Part shown: positions 1 to 10,234 of the stretch, piece after piece
Numbering within the stretch: position 1 is the stretch's first letter
How the letters are laid out: every line of letters starts with the position of its first letter
Source of the DNA: Coffea arabica
Taxonomy: Eukaryota > Streptophyta > Magnoliopsida > Gentianales > Rubiaceae
Reading direction: 5' to 3'
Length of the DNA: 64,000 nucleotides
Assembly: GCF_036785885.1 (NCBI RefSeq)
Contig: NC_092314.1
Location: forward strand, 17,505,638 to 17,569,637
Notes under the pieces: generated by a model
The model's input: the letters and a program-made list of their open reading frames with translations, nothing else
Database searches by the model: none
What the model was told of the DNA's origin: nothing
Translations under genes and position numbers: made by a program

Positions 1-138
1 GTTATTGTATTGTTTACAAGGGCAAGCTATCGTAAGATGTTTTGCCTTTCGAGAATATGCGAATTTTAAGAAAGCAGCCACCCCAAGTTTATAAAACTCG
101 TCTTTTCTATTATCAAGTTTCATCCAATTTTTGTCCAT
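1..138 (-). CDS. CACTA (En/Spm) transposase, N-terminal Transpos_assoc domain (partial)
   Basis: On the minus strand an ATG at 138 opens a frame that runs off the left edge of the window (46 codons). It begins MDKNWMKLD, continues through GVAAFLKFAYS and ends near CPCK. This is the signature of the transposase-associated N-terminal domain of plant CACTA transposases: MDK-W-, a hydrophobic middle, then a Cys-Pro-Cys zinc ligand pair. An AG lies just upstream of the ATG, so the start may follow an intron. The catalytic part would lie to the left, outside the window. The CACTA-like terminus at 5758 on the same strand fits as its 5' end. What I see is the domain start. The element span is inference. 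Confidence 0.72.
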   Translation of the reverse strand, partial: MDKNWMKLDNRKDEFYKLGVAAFLKFAYSRKAKHLTIACPCKQYNN

Positions 139-359
139 GTCCTAGAGTTACAAATCCAGAACAAAAGTCACAAATTTTTATCTACACATTACAACTAGAA
201 ATAAGTATAGATAAGTTAGTTATGAAGCAATAGATTTCTTAAGGTGAATCTATAAAGATATAAGTACAATTCCTAATATGCAAAAGTAGGCATCAAGTAA
301 AAGAGTAAATAGAACACAAGTCAAAAACAATCTATTAAAGCATAGTTCAAAGAAGTTAC

Positions 360-545
360 CTGACAAGTAATGAAAAATGAGAAGAACAGAGGTAAATACG
401 GGCCTAATTGTCTCTTGAGTCCAGTGTATAGTAGCTGCAACACAGGTAATGAAAAAGCTGATTAGTGAAGAAATATACAGAAAACAGAACACCAAACATA
501 ATGCACCAAGTGTAACAACCCGTTTAATGGGAGTAGATATGTACC
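360..545 (-). other. Exon-like hydrophobic open segment, unidentified
   Basis: Minus-strand frame open from about 545 to a GT donor-like site at 359 (CAG|GTAACT). The translation is strongly hydrophobic (ISSLISFFITCVAATIHW and similar). I do not recognise it. It lies in the leader of the CACTA element, so it could be a captured exon or chance. Confidence 0.2.
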
Positions 546-1039
546 ATCAGAAACAAAATCAGTTGCATAGAAAGTTGAGAAAAAGAATGAGATACGTGCA
601 TATTCATTCTAAGATTCAGGAGATAGCTAGCTATGTATAACTTAGTTGGTGGGAACTGATCGTTGATTCATGTGTAGAATTTTAGGGATGCAGATCCCAA
701 TAATGTGTAGAGCTATGTATAGTTTCAACAACTTCTTCTTGAAATTGAAGTCCTTTAATAAATTTTATAATCATTGACAAACAGGGAAATTGGAATACTC
801 TAGAGTCAGTCAGAATCACTTGCATTCCTCAGACAGAGTTGCTTGCTGTCTTCTTTCTTTTATTTGAAGAATATTCTGATGTAAAGTTACTTGCATTCTT
901 GCTTAGAAGCTGAGTAAGTTTTGTGGAAACAACTGATCCACAAAGTTTCAGCATAGTATTCTATACCTGAAGTACAGAATACAGATCCATATCTCAGCAG
1001 ACAATTGGAACACAGAGTTAAATCTATTGCATGCGCTCG

Positions 1040-1325
1040 TGCACTAATTTTTTTTAGTACTAGTAGGAGAATGGTAGTTTCCTAGAGACATAGATATGTG
1101 CGAAGCTGAGTCAGATATGAAGCTTTAAAGATCCCTGTGTCGTGGAGCCTAGACAAATTGGTAGAATCTGAGGAAAACCAACTGCCTAGATTATAGGGAC
1201 AACGCAAAAGTTCAAGATGCAAATTAATGACACCAGAAAGATCCCTGTATTGCTTAAAAAAAACATATACAATGTACTCTAGTAGGAGTATGGCAGTTCC
1301 CTAGATACATAGATATGTATATGAT
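1040..1325. repeat. Diverged short direct repeat
   Basis: Two similar blocks, near 1062-1105 and 1281-1320, share a TAGTAGGAG-ATGG-AGTT-CCTAGA-ACATAGATATGT pattern about 220 bp apart. This is an old local duplication with no coding sense. Confidence 0.4.
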
Positions 1326-1723
1326 ATTGACTGTAAAATCAGTAGTCTTTTTTCCGAAGTTTTTACTTTATCTTTGGCTTTAAATTCTATTGTCTAAATT
1401 AGTAGAGCCACCAAAACCAACTAGAGAACTCTGTTTGCTTGGCAGAATAGTCAGCAGTAGTTGTTGACAAGAAATTCTAAAACTAAAAAAATAAGCTCCA
1501 TTCATTCACAAGCAGCCCTCATCATATCCATAACAGATTTTCTCTTTTTGGTAGAGTGGACGAGAAGAAGATACAGCTCCAGGACAATCTCCATTCAAAA
1601 TAAGTAAATCTTGAAAGAGTTGAAAAAATTTCTAAACTTAAGCAGGGCTATGATTTAAAACTTGGCCCTTCGCTGTGTCTATCCTGCATATAACTAACTT
1701 AATGCAAGTGTTCTACAAGTTAC

Positions 1724-1935
1724 CTTTGCTGTGTTAAAAACAATATTTTTGCAATCTGCAAGAATGCTCACAGACCAAGTAGGAAGGAAATATGAATTCC
1801 CCTTGAATGTGACTTTGGCATCTACTTTGGCTGTTATAGTTAGCAAGAAAGGCTGCACAATCGTTTGAAATTTTATAGTACACATGTGCCTGATCAAACA
1901 AATTCATTCTGTTTTCGGATAAATTCACTATTTTG
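1724..1935 (-). pseudogene. Beta-galactosidase (GH35) exon fragment, frameshifted
   Basis: On the minus strand one frame reads CAAFLANYN and the next frame continues KVDAKVTF, then [18 protein letters not shown]. Together they form the conserved block of plant beta-galactosidases (typically CAAFLANYN...LP-WSVSILPDCK--VFNTAKV), which cleave terminal galactose from cell-wall polysaccharides in the apoplast. The frame change falls in the AACAGCCAAAG stretch near 1825-1840, so a one-base indel breaks it. The left boundary is a proper AAG|GTAACT donor (GT at 1723-1722). I found no convincing neighbouring exons. It lies inside the presumed CACTA leader, so transposon capture is a likely origin. Confidence 0.6.
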
Positions 1936-1999
1936 GATAAATATACTGCATCTTTTGCCTATTTCAGAAGACATAAACTGTAATGATCATCAGAAATGT

Positions 2000-3770
2000 C
2001 TATTGCATATGTCCTCTTATCGAAAACTCTTTCTCTAATCACTACCCACCATTATAGTGGGGGCAATGGGAAAGAAATCCTTGAATTAAATCAGTCAGTT
2101 CAAATATTCAACAGAAAAATCTGCCTCAACCCACTGTTGCCCAACTCATTATAGGAATAGAAATATTGAGTCAACAAACGGGTTCTTCATTTTCCTTTTA
2201 AACAGGAAAATACCAATATCAAATCTAAAATTACAGAATAAAAATTCTTCGGAAAATCCCTTCATTACACAAACAACAGATATTTACAGCACCCAACACT
2301 AAACTCAAATCCAAAAAAAGACTGTGATAAGCCTACACATAATGGGCAGAAGACACACTAACAAACAGCCATAGCAGTATGACGAAAATTCATGGTCACA
2401 ACCCCCTCTTCCAAGATTCAGCTCACAACCCTCCCTTCCACTTCGTTTCACTCTCACAACTCAACATTTAGCTCACACGACCTACATTAGATAGAATTGT
2501 TTGAAAATAGATAGAAAATATTGAGATTTTTTACCTCAAATTATGCTGTGACAACCTTAGGTCTTATTTTTCTTTTGATTTAGTCTTCAAACTCTAGCTT
2601 TTGCCCAAAATTCATGGTCAAATTTCCGTGATCTTGGCAGCGAGCAACTATGACGAACTAGGGATACTTGTTATCTCTTACTTTACTAAAGCTGCCCTAT
2701 TAGTTTGGGTAGCTTGATTTAGGAATGCAAATGGTGGCTCAATGTAGGGATATTTGCTATCTATTACCTACTAAAGCTATCCTATCAGTTTGGGTAGCTC
2801 AATTTAGTGATTATCTCAATCATTTTAGCAAGATCCCAGTGGAGAGAAGGAGAAGAATGTGGTGTCCGAAGGCAAAGAAAAGGGAAATGAGTTTTGTCTG
2901 AAATTTGGCTAAGTGTTGTTGAGTGTTTTTCTTCCAAATCAACTTCAAATGATGTCGTTTCTACTTCTTTTAGAACCCCGCCTCTACTCCTTCAATTTTC
3001 AGCCTCCCGCTTCCACTATTGCACACTAAAAAATAACGCCTTCTCTCTCTAAATTGTTGAACTTTTTTTATAAAAGTAACGCCTTCTATCTCTTTTTCTT
3101 TTCCCAATCTTTGTGCAATTAACATTGTTTATGTATTTTGATCATTTTTAGTTCACAAGTTGTATTAAAACTTTGGAATACAAAAATGTAGTATTTTTGG
3201 ATTTTTTCTTGTTTTTTTTTTTACTAATATAGGTGTTTTAGGATCTCTACAAAAAATAATGTTCAAAAACTAAAAGGCTTATTAAAAATATGTTTATGAT
3301 TCAAAAAAAGATCTTTTAATGCAAGTATTTTTTATATTAATTTAATAATTTTATCAATTATGTATGGATTGTGGTCTGACAAGACCGAACAATCTGTTTA
3401 GTTGATCAAATAACCAAAATGGTTTATTAATACATGCATGAAACACTAAATCTATTTGGTACAAGTACTGATTCATAAACCATAAACAATTTGATTATTG
3501 TAAATTGTAATACATAACAAACTCCAGTCATGCAATTGGCAAGATTTTTACTTAATTTACTATTAAATTTTATTATTCTCTGCCATTATTTTCACACGAT
3601 GTTAATCAGTAATTTCCCATGTGTTGTCAAGAGAACTAAATAATGAATTCATGATATTTTTAAATTTATAACAATGTATTAGCTAAGTTTGGAATAACTA
3701 AAAAATAGGTAAACATTTTTTTTACAATACCTTCCTCATTTTACCAATGATAAACACCAACTAAAGTGTA
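2000..3770. other. AT-rich stretch without recognisable features
   Basis: I see no ORF with family resemblance on either strand, no clear terminal repeats and no RNA gene. There is a short direct repeat around 2660-2810 (GGGTAGCT-ATTTAG twice). It is treated as degenerate repeat or leader sequence. Confidence 0.4.
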
Positions 3771-3775
3771 AAAAC

Positions 3776-4170
3776 ATAGGGTGCCATAATTGAATTAATA
3801 AAATCGGTTTATCACATACGAGGCTAAATTGCAAAAGATAAGGTATCATGATAGAGTTAATGAGATTAGTTTACCAAATACGAGGCTAAAATATAAAAGT
3901 TCGAGTGTCATAACATAATTAATTAAATTTATTTACAGCATATAGGCCATAAAGAAAAAATTAGGGTGGCATATGGGGCTAAAATGTAAAAGTTAGGGTG
4001 TCATATAGTAGAATTAATAAAATTTATTTACAACATATGGGCCATATTAAAAAAATTAAGGTGATGTATGGGGTTAAAATGTAAAAGTTAGGGTGTCATT
4101 GTAGAATTACTAAAATTTATTTACAACATATGGGCCATATTGAAAAAATTAGGGTGCCATAGTAGAATCA
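3776..4170. repeat. Minisatellite, period about 94 bp
   Basis: About four diverged tandem units. Markers such as CATAT-GGCCAT recur at 3939, 4034 and 4127 (spacings 95 and 93), and AAAAGTTAGGGTGTCAT also recurs. No coding sense. Confidence 0.75.
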
Positions 4171-4416
4171 GTGAAAGTGAATTGGGAATAAACGCTTTGG
4201 ACGGTGACGACAAGTTATTGTCACTAATTTAGAACTGGCAACCATATTGCGACGATATTTTAAGTTGTCATTGTAGGACCAACTTCAATGACAACCTATT
4301 TTCCATTCGTCACAATGGTGATCTCCCGCCACACTAGCTATTTGCGCGCCATCCTTATTGTGACGACTTATCCCGTATTGTCACTGTTGACAGGTGAACC
4401 TACGATCAAGTATGAC

Positions 4417-5659
4417 TAGGGGTAGGCACGGGTGTAGTACCCGCCCCTAACATGATTTGGCTGACCCGACCATAATATATCGGATCAGCTATTTTGTGAC
4501 CCTAACCCGCTCCTAATATCTTCGGATACCCGCTATCCAGGTACCCGAAAAAAAGGGGCAGGTCATAGGGTACTCGCCCCTGACTTGCCCCCAAAAAAAG
4601 ACTATTTTTTAATTAAAAAAATTATTTTTCACTTAATATCAATATGTTTTTAAATAAAAAAAATATGCTTTTTCAATTAATATTGGTAAAAATATTATAA
4701 TTAAAGTTCATACATCACCATTCTCACACATTTCTAATATCAAATTGATCTCATAAATTTAGTACATATTAGAATTATAATATCTAATGGACAAAACGAA
4801 GTTTCATAATAATTTTGAGTACATCACCATTCTTACACATTTCATACTTCTACAACACAATAAACATAAAGATAATAAGTATTTGGTAACCTTCCCAACT
4901 TCCTTAAGGATATTATGGTATAAGATTGCATTCTAAATAAATCGATTGTGAAATCAAATTCGGAAAAGAATTGCATGGAACTAATTATTTTTGGAAAAAA
5001 TATAACCAAAATATCCTTAAAAAAATCTTTCCCAACTTCTTTACATCTTTGGAATGGACCTTATGGTATTAAAGATGGTGAAAAAGAAAAATAAGTTTCT
5101 TACACTAAATAAAAGAGACAAATTTAAGAGACATAATTGCAATAAAATAAATCAAATAAATAAATGAAAGACACAAATATTTTAATTATCTAACTAACAG
5201 AAAATTGAAACCCCAAACACAAATCTTTGATTGAATTGATGCAAGATTTGCAGGATAGATCGATGGAAGTAGAATAAAAATAAAAAGGATGAACAATTTT
5301 TATAATAGAGTTTCACAAATTTTTGTTCATTTTGTTCATGTTTCACCGATAATATTCACTTTCTTCAAACAAGATGAGAAGAGTGGATCATACAGGATTA
5401 GAATATGAGGTTGCGAGCCACTTCACTTACACTTAGAATTAAAAATTACAAAGTTATAAAATGATCCCTAATTTTTTAATATTTATAAAATATACCCTGC
5501 GGGTCGGGTACCCGCGGGTTTTTATTTTTCTGATCCGTATTCGTACCCAATTTTTCGGGTACCCGACCCTCATCTACTCCACTAAAAAAAATCAGATCGG
5601 ATATTCTATTTTTCGGATCGAATCGGATCAGGGTCAGTGGGTTTTTTTGCCCACCCCTA
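4417..5659. mobile_element. hAT-type MITE (TAGGGGTRGGCA family), 1243 bp
   Basis: Terminal inverted repeats TAGGGGTAGGCA and TGCCCACCCCTA are followed inward by runs of GGGTACCCG-type motifs at both ends. The flanks are AGTATGAC (4409-4416) and AGTATGAT (5660-5667), an 8-bp target duplication with one mismatch, typical of hAT. The interior is AT-rich and non-coding. It sits inside the CACTA subterminal region. A shorter relative lies at 45577-46326. Confidence 0.8.
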
Positions 5660-5758
5660 AGTATGATGACATTAAAAGTCGTCACTAAAATTTTCAATTG
5701 TGACAAGTTTCTCTCTTGTCATAGAGAATGTTGTCACAAAAGGCCAAATTTCTTGTGG

Positions 5759-7452
5759 TGTAGGAAAACAAGCATGCAACACTAAATAAAGATGGTACTT
5801 AACATATAATGGGATTTTCCTAGCTTAAACTGTTAGAAATTTTGTAGGAAAGGTTGAAAAACCAAGCTTTCTTTCCTCTTGGCCAAAACTGGAATTTCCA
5901 GCAAGAAATCAGCTATAAAATTCTAATTTTCACCATAGAAACTCATATGCATCACCCTAGAAACATTATACAGGGCATAAAGCATGATTCCAGTTATAAT
6001 CTACCAAAATTTTTGGAGTAAAGGACCAAAACTGCAGCTTTTTCCTCTCGTTCTGCTGTCCAGAAAATTTCCAGCCTTGATATTGTTCACAGGTCTATCT
6101 TTTCTTGCTTTTAACCTCTCAAGTATCACATGCATGACCAGATTACGGTAAGGAAGGATATGGAGAATAAATTTTAACTACTACTTCAGCAAAACGTTTG
6201 GAAAGAAGGCTGAAAATTTTCAGCTGTAGGCCATCGGCCAGCATGCAGTTTTAAACCAGATTTTCCAGCAACGGGTATGCTGCAACTTGCTCCTCTTATG
6301 CTTGATTCAACTCAAAGGCTACATGCACGCTGAGATTAGGGAAGTAAGAAGCATATATAGTGATGCAAGCATCATCTTACAAGTTTGAAGGGAAAAGCAA
6401 CTGAAACTTGCAACTAAATTACATCAGCAACAAACAACCTTCTTAACAGAATTTCAGCATAGTCTCTCTTCAAAAACCAACACTTGGTTCACCTATTTTC
6501 TGGTAAAACTCTTCATGCAGATGGATATAAGGAAGTTAGAGCCTAAATGAAGTGTGTGCAAATACAATCCCTCATGTTTTAAAGAAGAAACAGTCGTAAT
6601 TTTGCAGCTTCTATCTCAGGTTTAATGCCACCACTGAATGCAAAACGTTCCAGTTTTAATGATCTTTTCCCTCCACTAAATTCTTGTTTTCTTTCTGTTA
6701 CTTCATTCCAAAACTTCTTCAATCCGAAATAGAAGGAAAATAAAAGGAACTTAGTGATGCTCACCTCTAGTTCCTCACAGTTTCTCGGCTGAAACAATTC
6801 TTCTGCTCCTACCTGATGCTCTATCTACTGAGTTGATGTTCCTTGCTGTCTAACTAATGCTCAGAAATTGCAGGAAGAGAATTTTTCTTAGCTTTTGGTG
6901 AGTAGAAAAAGGAGGGATTGTTGTTTCTTTGTGTTTCTCTCTTGGTTCCTGGTGAGGAAAACTAGATGGTTTCTTTCTCTTTTCTCTCGGCCAACTACGC
7001 AGAAGGAATGAAGGAAATGTAGTTGTTGTTTCCTTTCTTGTTTCTCTCAGCTCTTGTTAGCCAAGAGTGAAGTGATGGCCTCTCAATATATCATGCAAGA
7101 GGACAAGTGTTACAATAGCCAAGAGTGAAGTGATGGCTTCTCAATATATCATGCATGAGGACAAGTGTTACAATAGCCAAAAGTGAAGTGATGGCTTCTC
7201 AATTCATCATGCAAGAGGACAAGTGTTTTAACACTTGTCCTTCATGCACTCACTCTTTTTTTTTTCTACTGCTACAACAAAATCTTACTAATACCAATGT
7301 TTTATGGGGTAAAAGATACAATTTCTCCTAAGGTGTATTGATTCATTTGTTTATTAAATGGAACAATGAATATATAAATCAATCAATAAAAAAAAAGAAA
7401 AGTAGCATGCACTAATTTTTAAATAAGACATGAACATTTTCGAGCTCTCACA
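5759..7452 (-). mobile_element. Truncated 3' LTR (U3 only) of a Ty3/Gypsy element
   Basis: This stretch matches 12222-13718 over its length, with point differences. It ends on the plus strand at CTCTCACA (7452), that is, it starts TGTGAGAG on the minus strand. At the left it stops close to the position matching the TATA box of the full LTR, exactly where the CACTA terminus begins. The R and U5 parts are therefore missing from the window. It is longer than the matching part of the 5' LTR because of a three-copy 58-bp repeat at 7061-7234. Confidence 0.8.
7061..7234. repeat. Three-copy tandem repeat, 58 bp, in the 3' LTR
   Basis: Units starting CCAAGAGTGAAGTGATGG at 7061, 7119 and 7177 are nearly identical. 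The matching place in the 5' LTR (about 13457) has a single copy, so the expansion arose after insertion or in the parent copy. Confidence 0.85.
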
Positions 7453-7466
7453 CTCTCTCCCCCTTA
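7453..7466 (-). other. Polypurine tract of the Gypsy element
   Basis: On the minus strand AAGGGGGAGAGAG directly precedes the TGTGAGAG start of the 3' LTR, the position expected for the plus-strand primer of reverse transcription. Confidence 0.8.
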
Positions 7467-7489
7467 AAAGAATTTCGTCCTCGAAATTC

Positions 7490-8260
7490 TCTCCTGTGCT
7501 TGTAAAAGTTCTGGATAAACTAACGATAGGATCCCGTTAAACTCATGAAATTACAGATTTTAGTAGGTTTTTTGCCCATTTCCACTTAACAATAGTCTCT
7601 ACCTTAACTGGATCCATAATGATTCCATCCTTAAAATGAGATACCCTAGAAACGACACTTTCTCCATCCAAAACTCACATATACTGAACTTAGCATATCA
7701 CTGATACTTCCTTAAAGTTTGTAATACTATCCTCAGAAGATACTTATGTTCCTCCCAATTTTTTAAATATACCAAAATTTCATTGATAAATATCATCATG
7801 AATTGATCCAAGTGTGGCCTAAAATCCAATGCACTAGGTCCATGAATGTCGCAGGGGCATTAGTTAGTCAAAAGGGCATTAGTACAAATTCATAATGTCC
7901 ATATTATACATTAAAGGCCATTTTAGGCACATTTTCCTCCTTAATTCATGGTTGATGATATCCCTGCCTGAGATCTATTCTTAGGAAATACCATAGCTCA
8001 TTATAATTGATCAAATAACTCCTAAGGTCAACTAGTGCCATACGATAAGGTGTCTTAAAAATGAGGTTTGCTTCAGGCATCAATTCAATCTTAAATTCTA
8101 TATCTCTTTTAGGAGACAATGATTCTAATTTTTTAGGAAAAACATTTGAATAATCTCCTACCATTGACATATCCTCAACTTTCACCTTGTTTTTTGGGGT
8201 GTTAATTAAGTAGGCAAGATAATCTTGCACCCTTCTACTCAACAGTTTTCCAGTTCAGAT
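7490..8260 (-). pseudogene. Ty3/Gypsy reverse transcriptase fragment
   Basis: A minus-strand frame (best part 7946-8242) reads YSNVFPKKLESLSPKRDIEF, then PYRMALVDLRSYL and RIDLRQGYHQ. This matches the start of Gypsy RT (FPDVFPEELPGLPPEREIEF, PYRMAPAEL, IDLRSGYHQ). After a stop, other frames give YGHYEFVLMPF, LTNAPATFMDL and GSYR-F, the next RT blocks, but with many stops and frameshifts. The conserved catalytic aspartate block is not intact. It is dead coding sequence of the element above. Confidence 0.8.
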
Positions 8261-8288
8261 CTCCGAAATCAAGGTAGAAGAAGCTTAT

Positions 8289-8930
8289 CTACCCCTTCAC
8301 ATCCAATTTTAGGGTTGCTTCCCCAAGTATACAAAATTCAACTAATTTAGTTCTACAATTCAACTTGGCGTGATACCTGATTAAACAATCCATACCTAAA
8401 ATAACATCATAACCCTGACGTCGTCGCTCCCCAAACTCTATATCTCTCACAACCAATCTATATACAAATAAGTAATAATTAATTATGCATGCCTACAATT
8501 GTAGTTAACTACAACCTAGAAACACATTCACTCCATATATCATTACCGCAAAACAAATTCATGATCAATTAAATTACACCACATAACAAAGTCAAGGCAG
8601 AGGAAGCTAATCTATCCTTCACATCCAATCTTAGGGTTGCTTCCCTAAGTATACAAAATTCAACTAATTTAGTTCTACAATTCAACTCGGCGCGATACCT
8701 AGTCAAACAATCCATACCTAAAATGACGTCATAACCCTGACGCCGTCACTCCCCAAACTCTATCTCACTCACAACCAGTTTATATACAAATAAGTAATAA
8801 TTAATTATGCATGCATACAATTGTAGTTAACTACAACCCAAAAACACATCCACTCCATATATCATTACTACAAAACAAATTCATGATCAATTAAATTACA
8901 CCCTATAACAAAGTCAATTATAACATATAT
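8289..8930 (-). repeat. Tandem duplication (period 322 bp) including protease C-terminus
   Basis: The segment around 8289-8608 is repeated at 8611-8930. Markers AGGGTTGCTTCCC at 8311 and 8633 are 322 bp apart. On the minus strand each copy carries the end of the retroviral-type protease region (IRYHAKLNCRTKLVEF, then LGEATLKLDVKG). The copies differ by scattered substitutions, so the duplication is old. Confidence 0.75.
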
Positions 8931-8939
8931 CAAGGTCAA

Positions 8940-10220
8940 GTACACTTTAACAAGAAGTCAAACAAGTCTTTAGTATAAGTACATTCAATATCTAAACAAA
9001 CATGGCAAAGTTCGGACTCAATCATCCCATACAAAAGTTTTAACCTTGTGATTTATTGGGTCAGTCCATAATAGAGTTGGTGGATTCCATCACTTCAGCT
9101 AGTTGAACTTCATTTTCAACCCTAAGAGCTTCTTGTTCTTGGTCTTCCATATCCAAATTCAGCCCCACAACCTCCCATTCCACCAAAATTCCTTCAATTT
9201 TGTCCCTTACCTATCTTAGTACCCTAGTGAGGCAGTCATTAGTCTCCTGCAACTAATCATGTAATGCATTAGTTTGCTCTTGCTCCTCTATCATATTAGT
9301 TTCCAGCTCTAGAATCCTTTCACTTCACATCCTCATGAATTCCCTCATTTTTTACATTCTAATATGAGCTCTCTCATTTGCTATTACTAGCCTCTGTCTC
9401 TTATCTATTTAAACTAGTATCACTCGATCTAGATAGGAGTAAGTCCTCGAACAGTCATAATGACTAGTCATCCGATGCCCTAGAACATACTACTGAAAGG
9501 GCGCACTTGGTCCATCCTAAAATATGATAATTACTTGCAAATGGTAACATACTAATCACATGATAGATTTGTTAAACTTACCTCACCTCAAGTTGAAAAC
9601 TTCCTCACAGTTTAAAGCTATTCAAGCCGTACAGTCCTTACTTTAACTACTATTTCACTCAAATTTCAGGGCTAAAAAAACCACATTTTTAGGTAAGGGA
9701 TGGCATATAATCCATTTATCATTGAAGGACTAGTAAAATTATTCACCTTAAAATCGAGAATTTGCATAATTTTCAAGATCTCACCACTGCCTTTTCACCT
9801 TTAGCTTTCAAAACTAGCCTTGGTCTCTTTAGTTCTATTTCCCCAAATGCAATCATGATTTCTAATCACATCATAATACAAAATAGTAGATCCTTCCCAA
9901 ATATACCATTTAATGAAATATCTGGTACTTAAATACAAGAATCCGAAAATAGGATAATTCACAACTCAAATCGGCCGGTCTTAAGAGTAAATTAACCACA
10001 TTTGAAATTCCTACTCGATATACAGTTCTAATTTTCCCAAGTATCATGATAAATTTTGCACCTAATGTACTAACATTTATGCTTCAATAGTCCCATCCTA
10101 ACTTACACTCAATAAGACCAATGAGTCTCATGTACTCATTCACGTAATCGGGACCACACGTAATCGGAACCACAACACCACGTGGCCCAAGCTCACTTTA
10201 CCTAGAGACTATGTGAGATT
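8940..10220 (-). pseudogene. Gypsy gag region remnant
   Basis: This lies between the protease remnant and the PBS on the minus strand, where gag belongs. Short acidic open stretches (for example LNLDMEDQEQEALRVENEVQ near 9070-9170) are seen, but the frame is broken throughout and no CCHC knuckle could be read with confidence. Confidence 0.5.
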
Positions 10221-10232
10221 GCTCTGATACCA
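10221..10232 (-). other. Primer binding site, initiator Met-tRNA type
   Basis: TGGTATCAGAGC on the minus strand, two bases inside the 5' LTR end (GTTATCACA). This perfect match to the plant Met-i tRNA PBS fixes the LTR boundary and the element's orientation. Confidence 0.92.
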
Positions 10233-10234
10233 CC

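Larger units (their letters stand above)
1..5758 (-). mobile_element. 5' portion of a CACTA DNA transposon
   Basis: The right end (5743-5758), read on the minus strand, is CACCACAAGAAATTTGGCC, a near match to the CACTACAAGAAA terminus of plant CACTA elements. It is followed by subterminal TGACGAC/GTCGTCA motifs in both orientations (about 4200-4400 and 5668-5750), as is usual for this superfamily. A transposase N-terminal domain reads on the same strand at the left window edge. The next plus-strand bases are TAG, a possible 3-bp target duplication, but the other end is out of view. The leader between terminus and transposase is long and contains a hAT MITE (4417-5659), a minisatellite and a beta-galactosidase fragment. 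These are either captured sequence or later insertions. Confidence 0.55.

Noticed and set aside
3776..4170. CRISPR-like array of regular repeats
   Set aside because: Units are contiguous 93-95 bp tandem repeats with no distinct spacers, in a plant genome; a minisatellite fits.
5461..5706. Charged/aromatic frames on both strands
   Set aside because: They arise from GGGTACCCG repeats in the hAT MITE terminal region.
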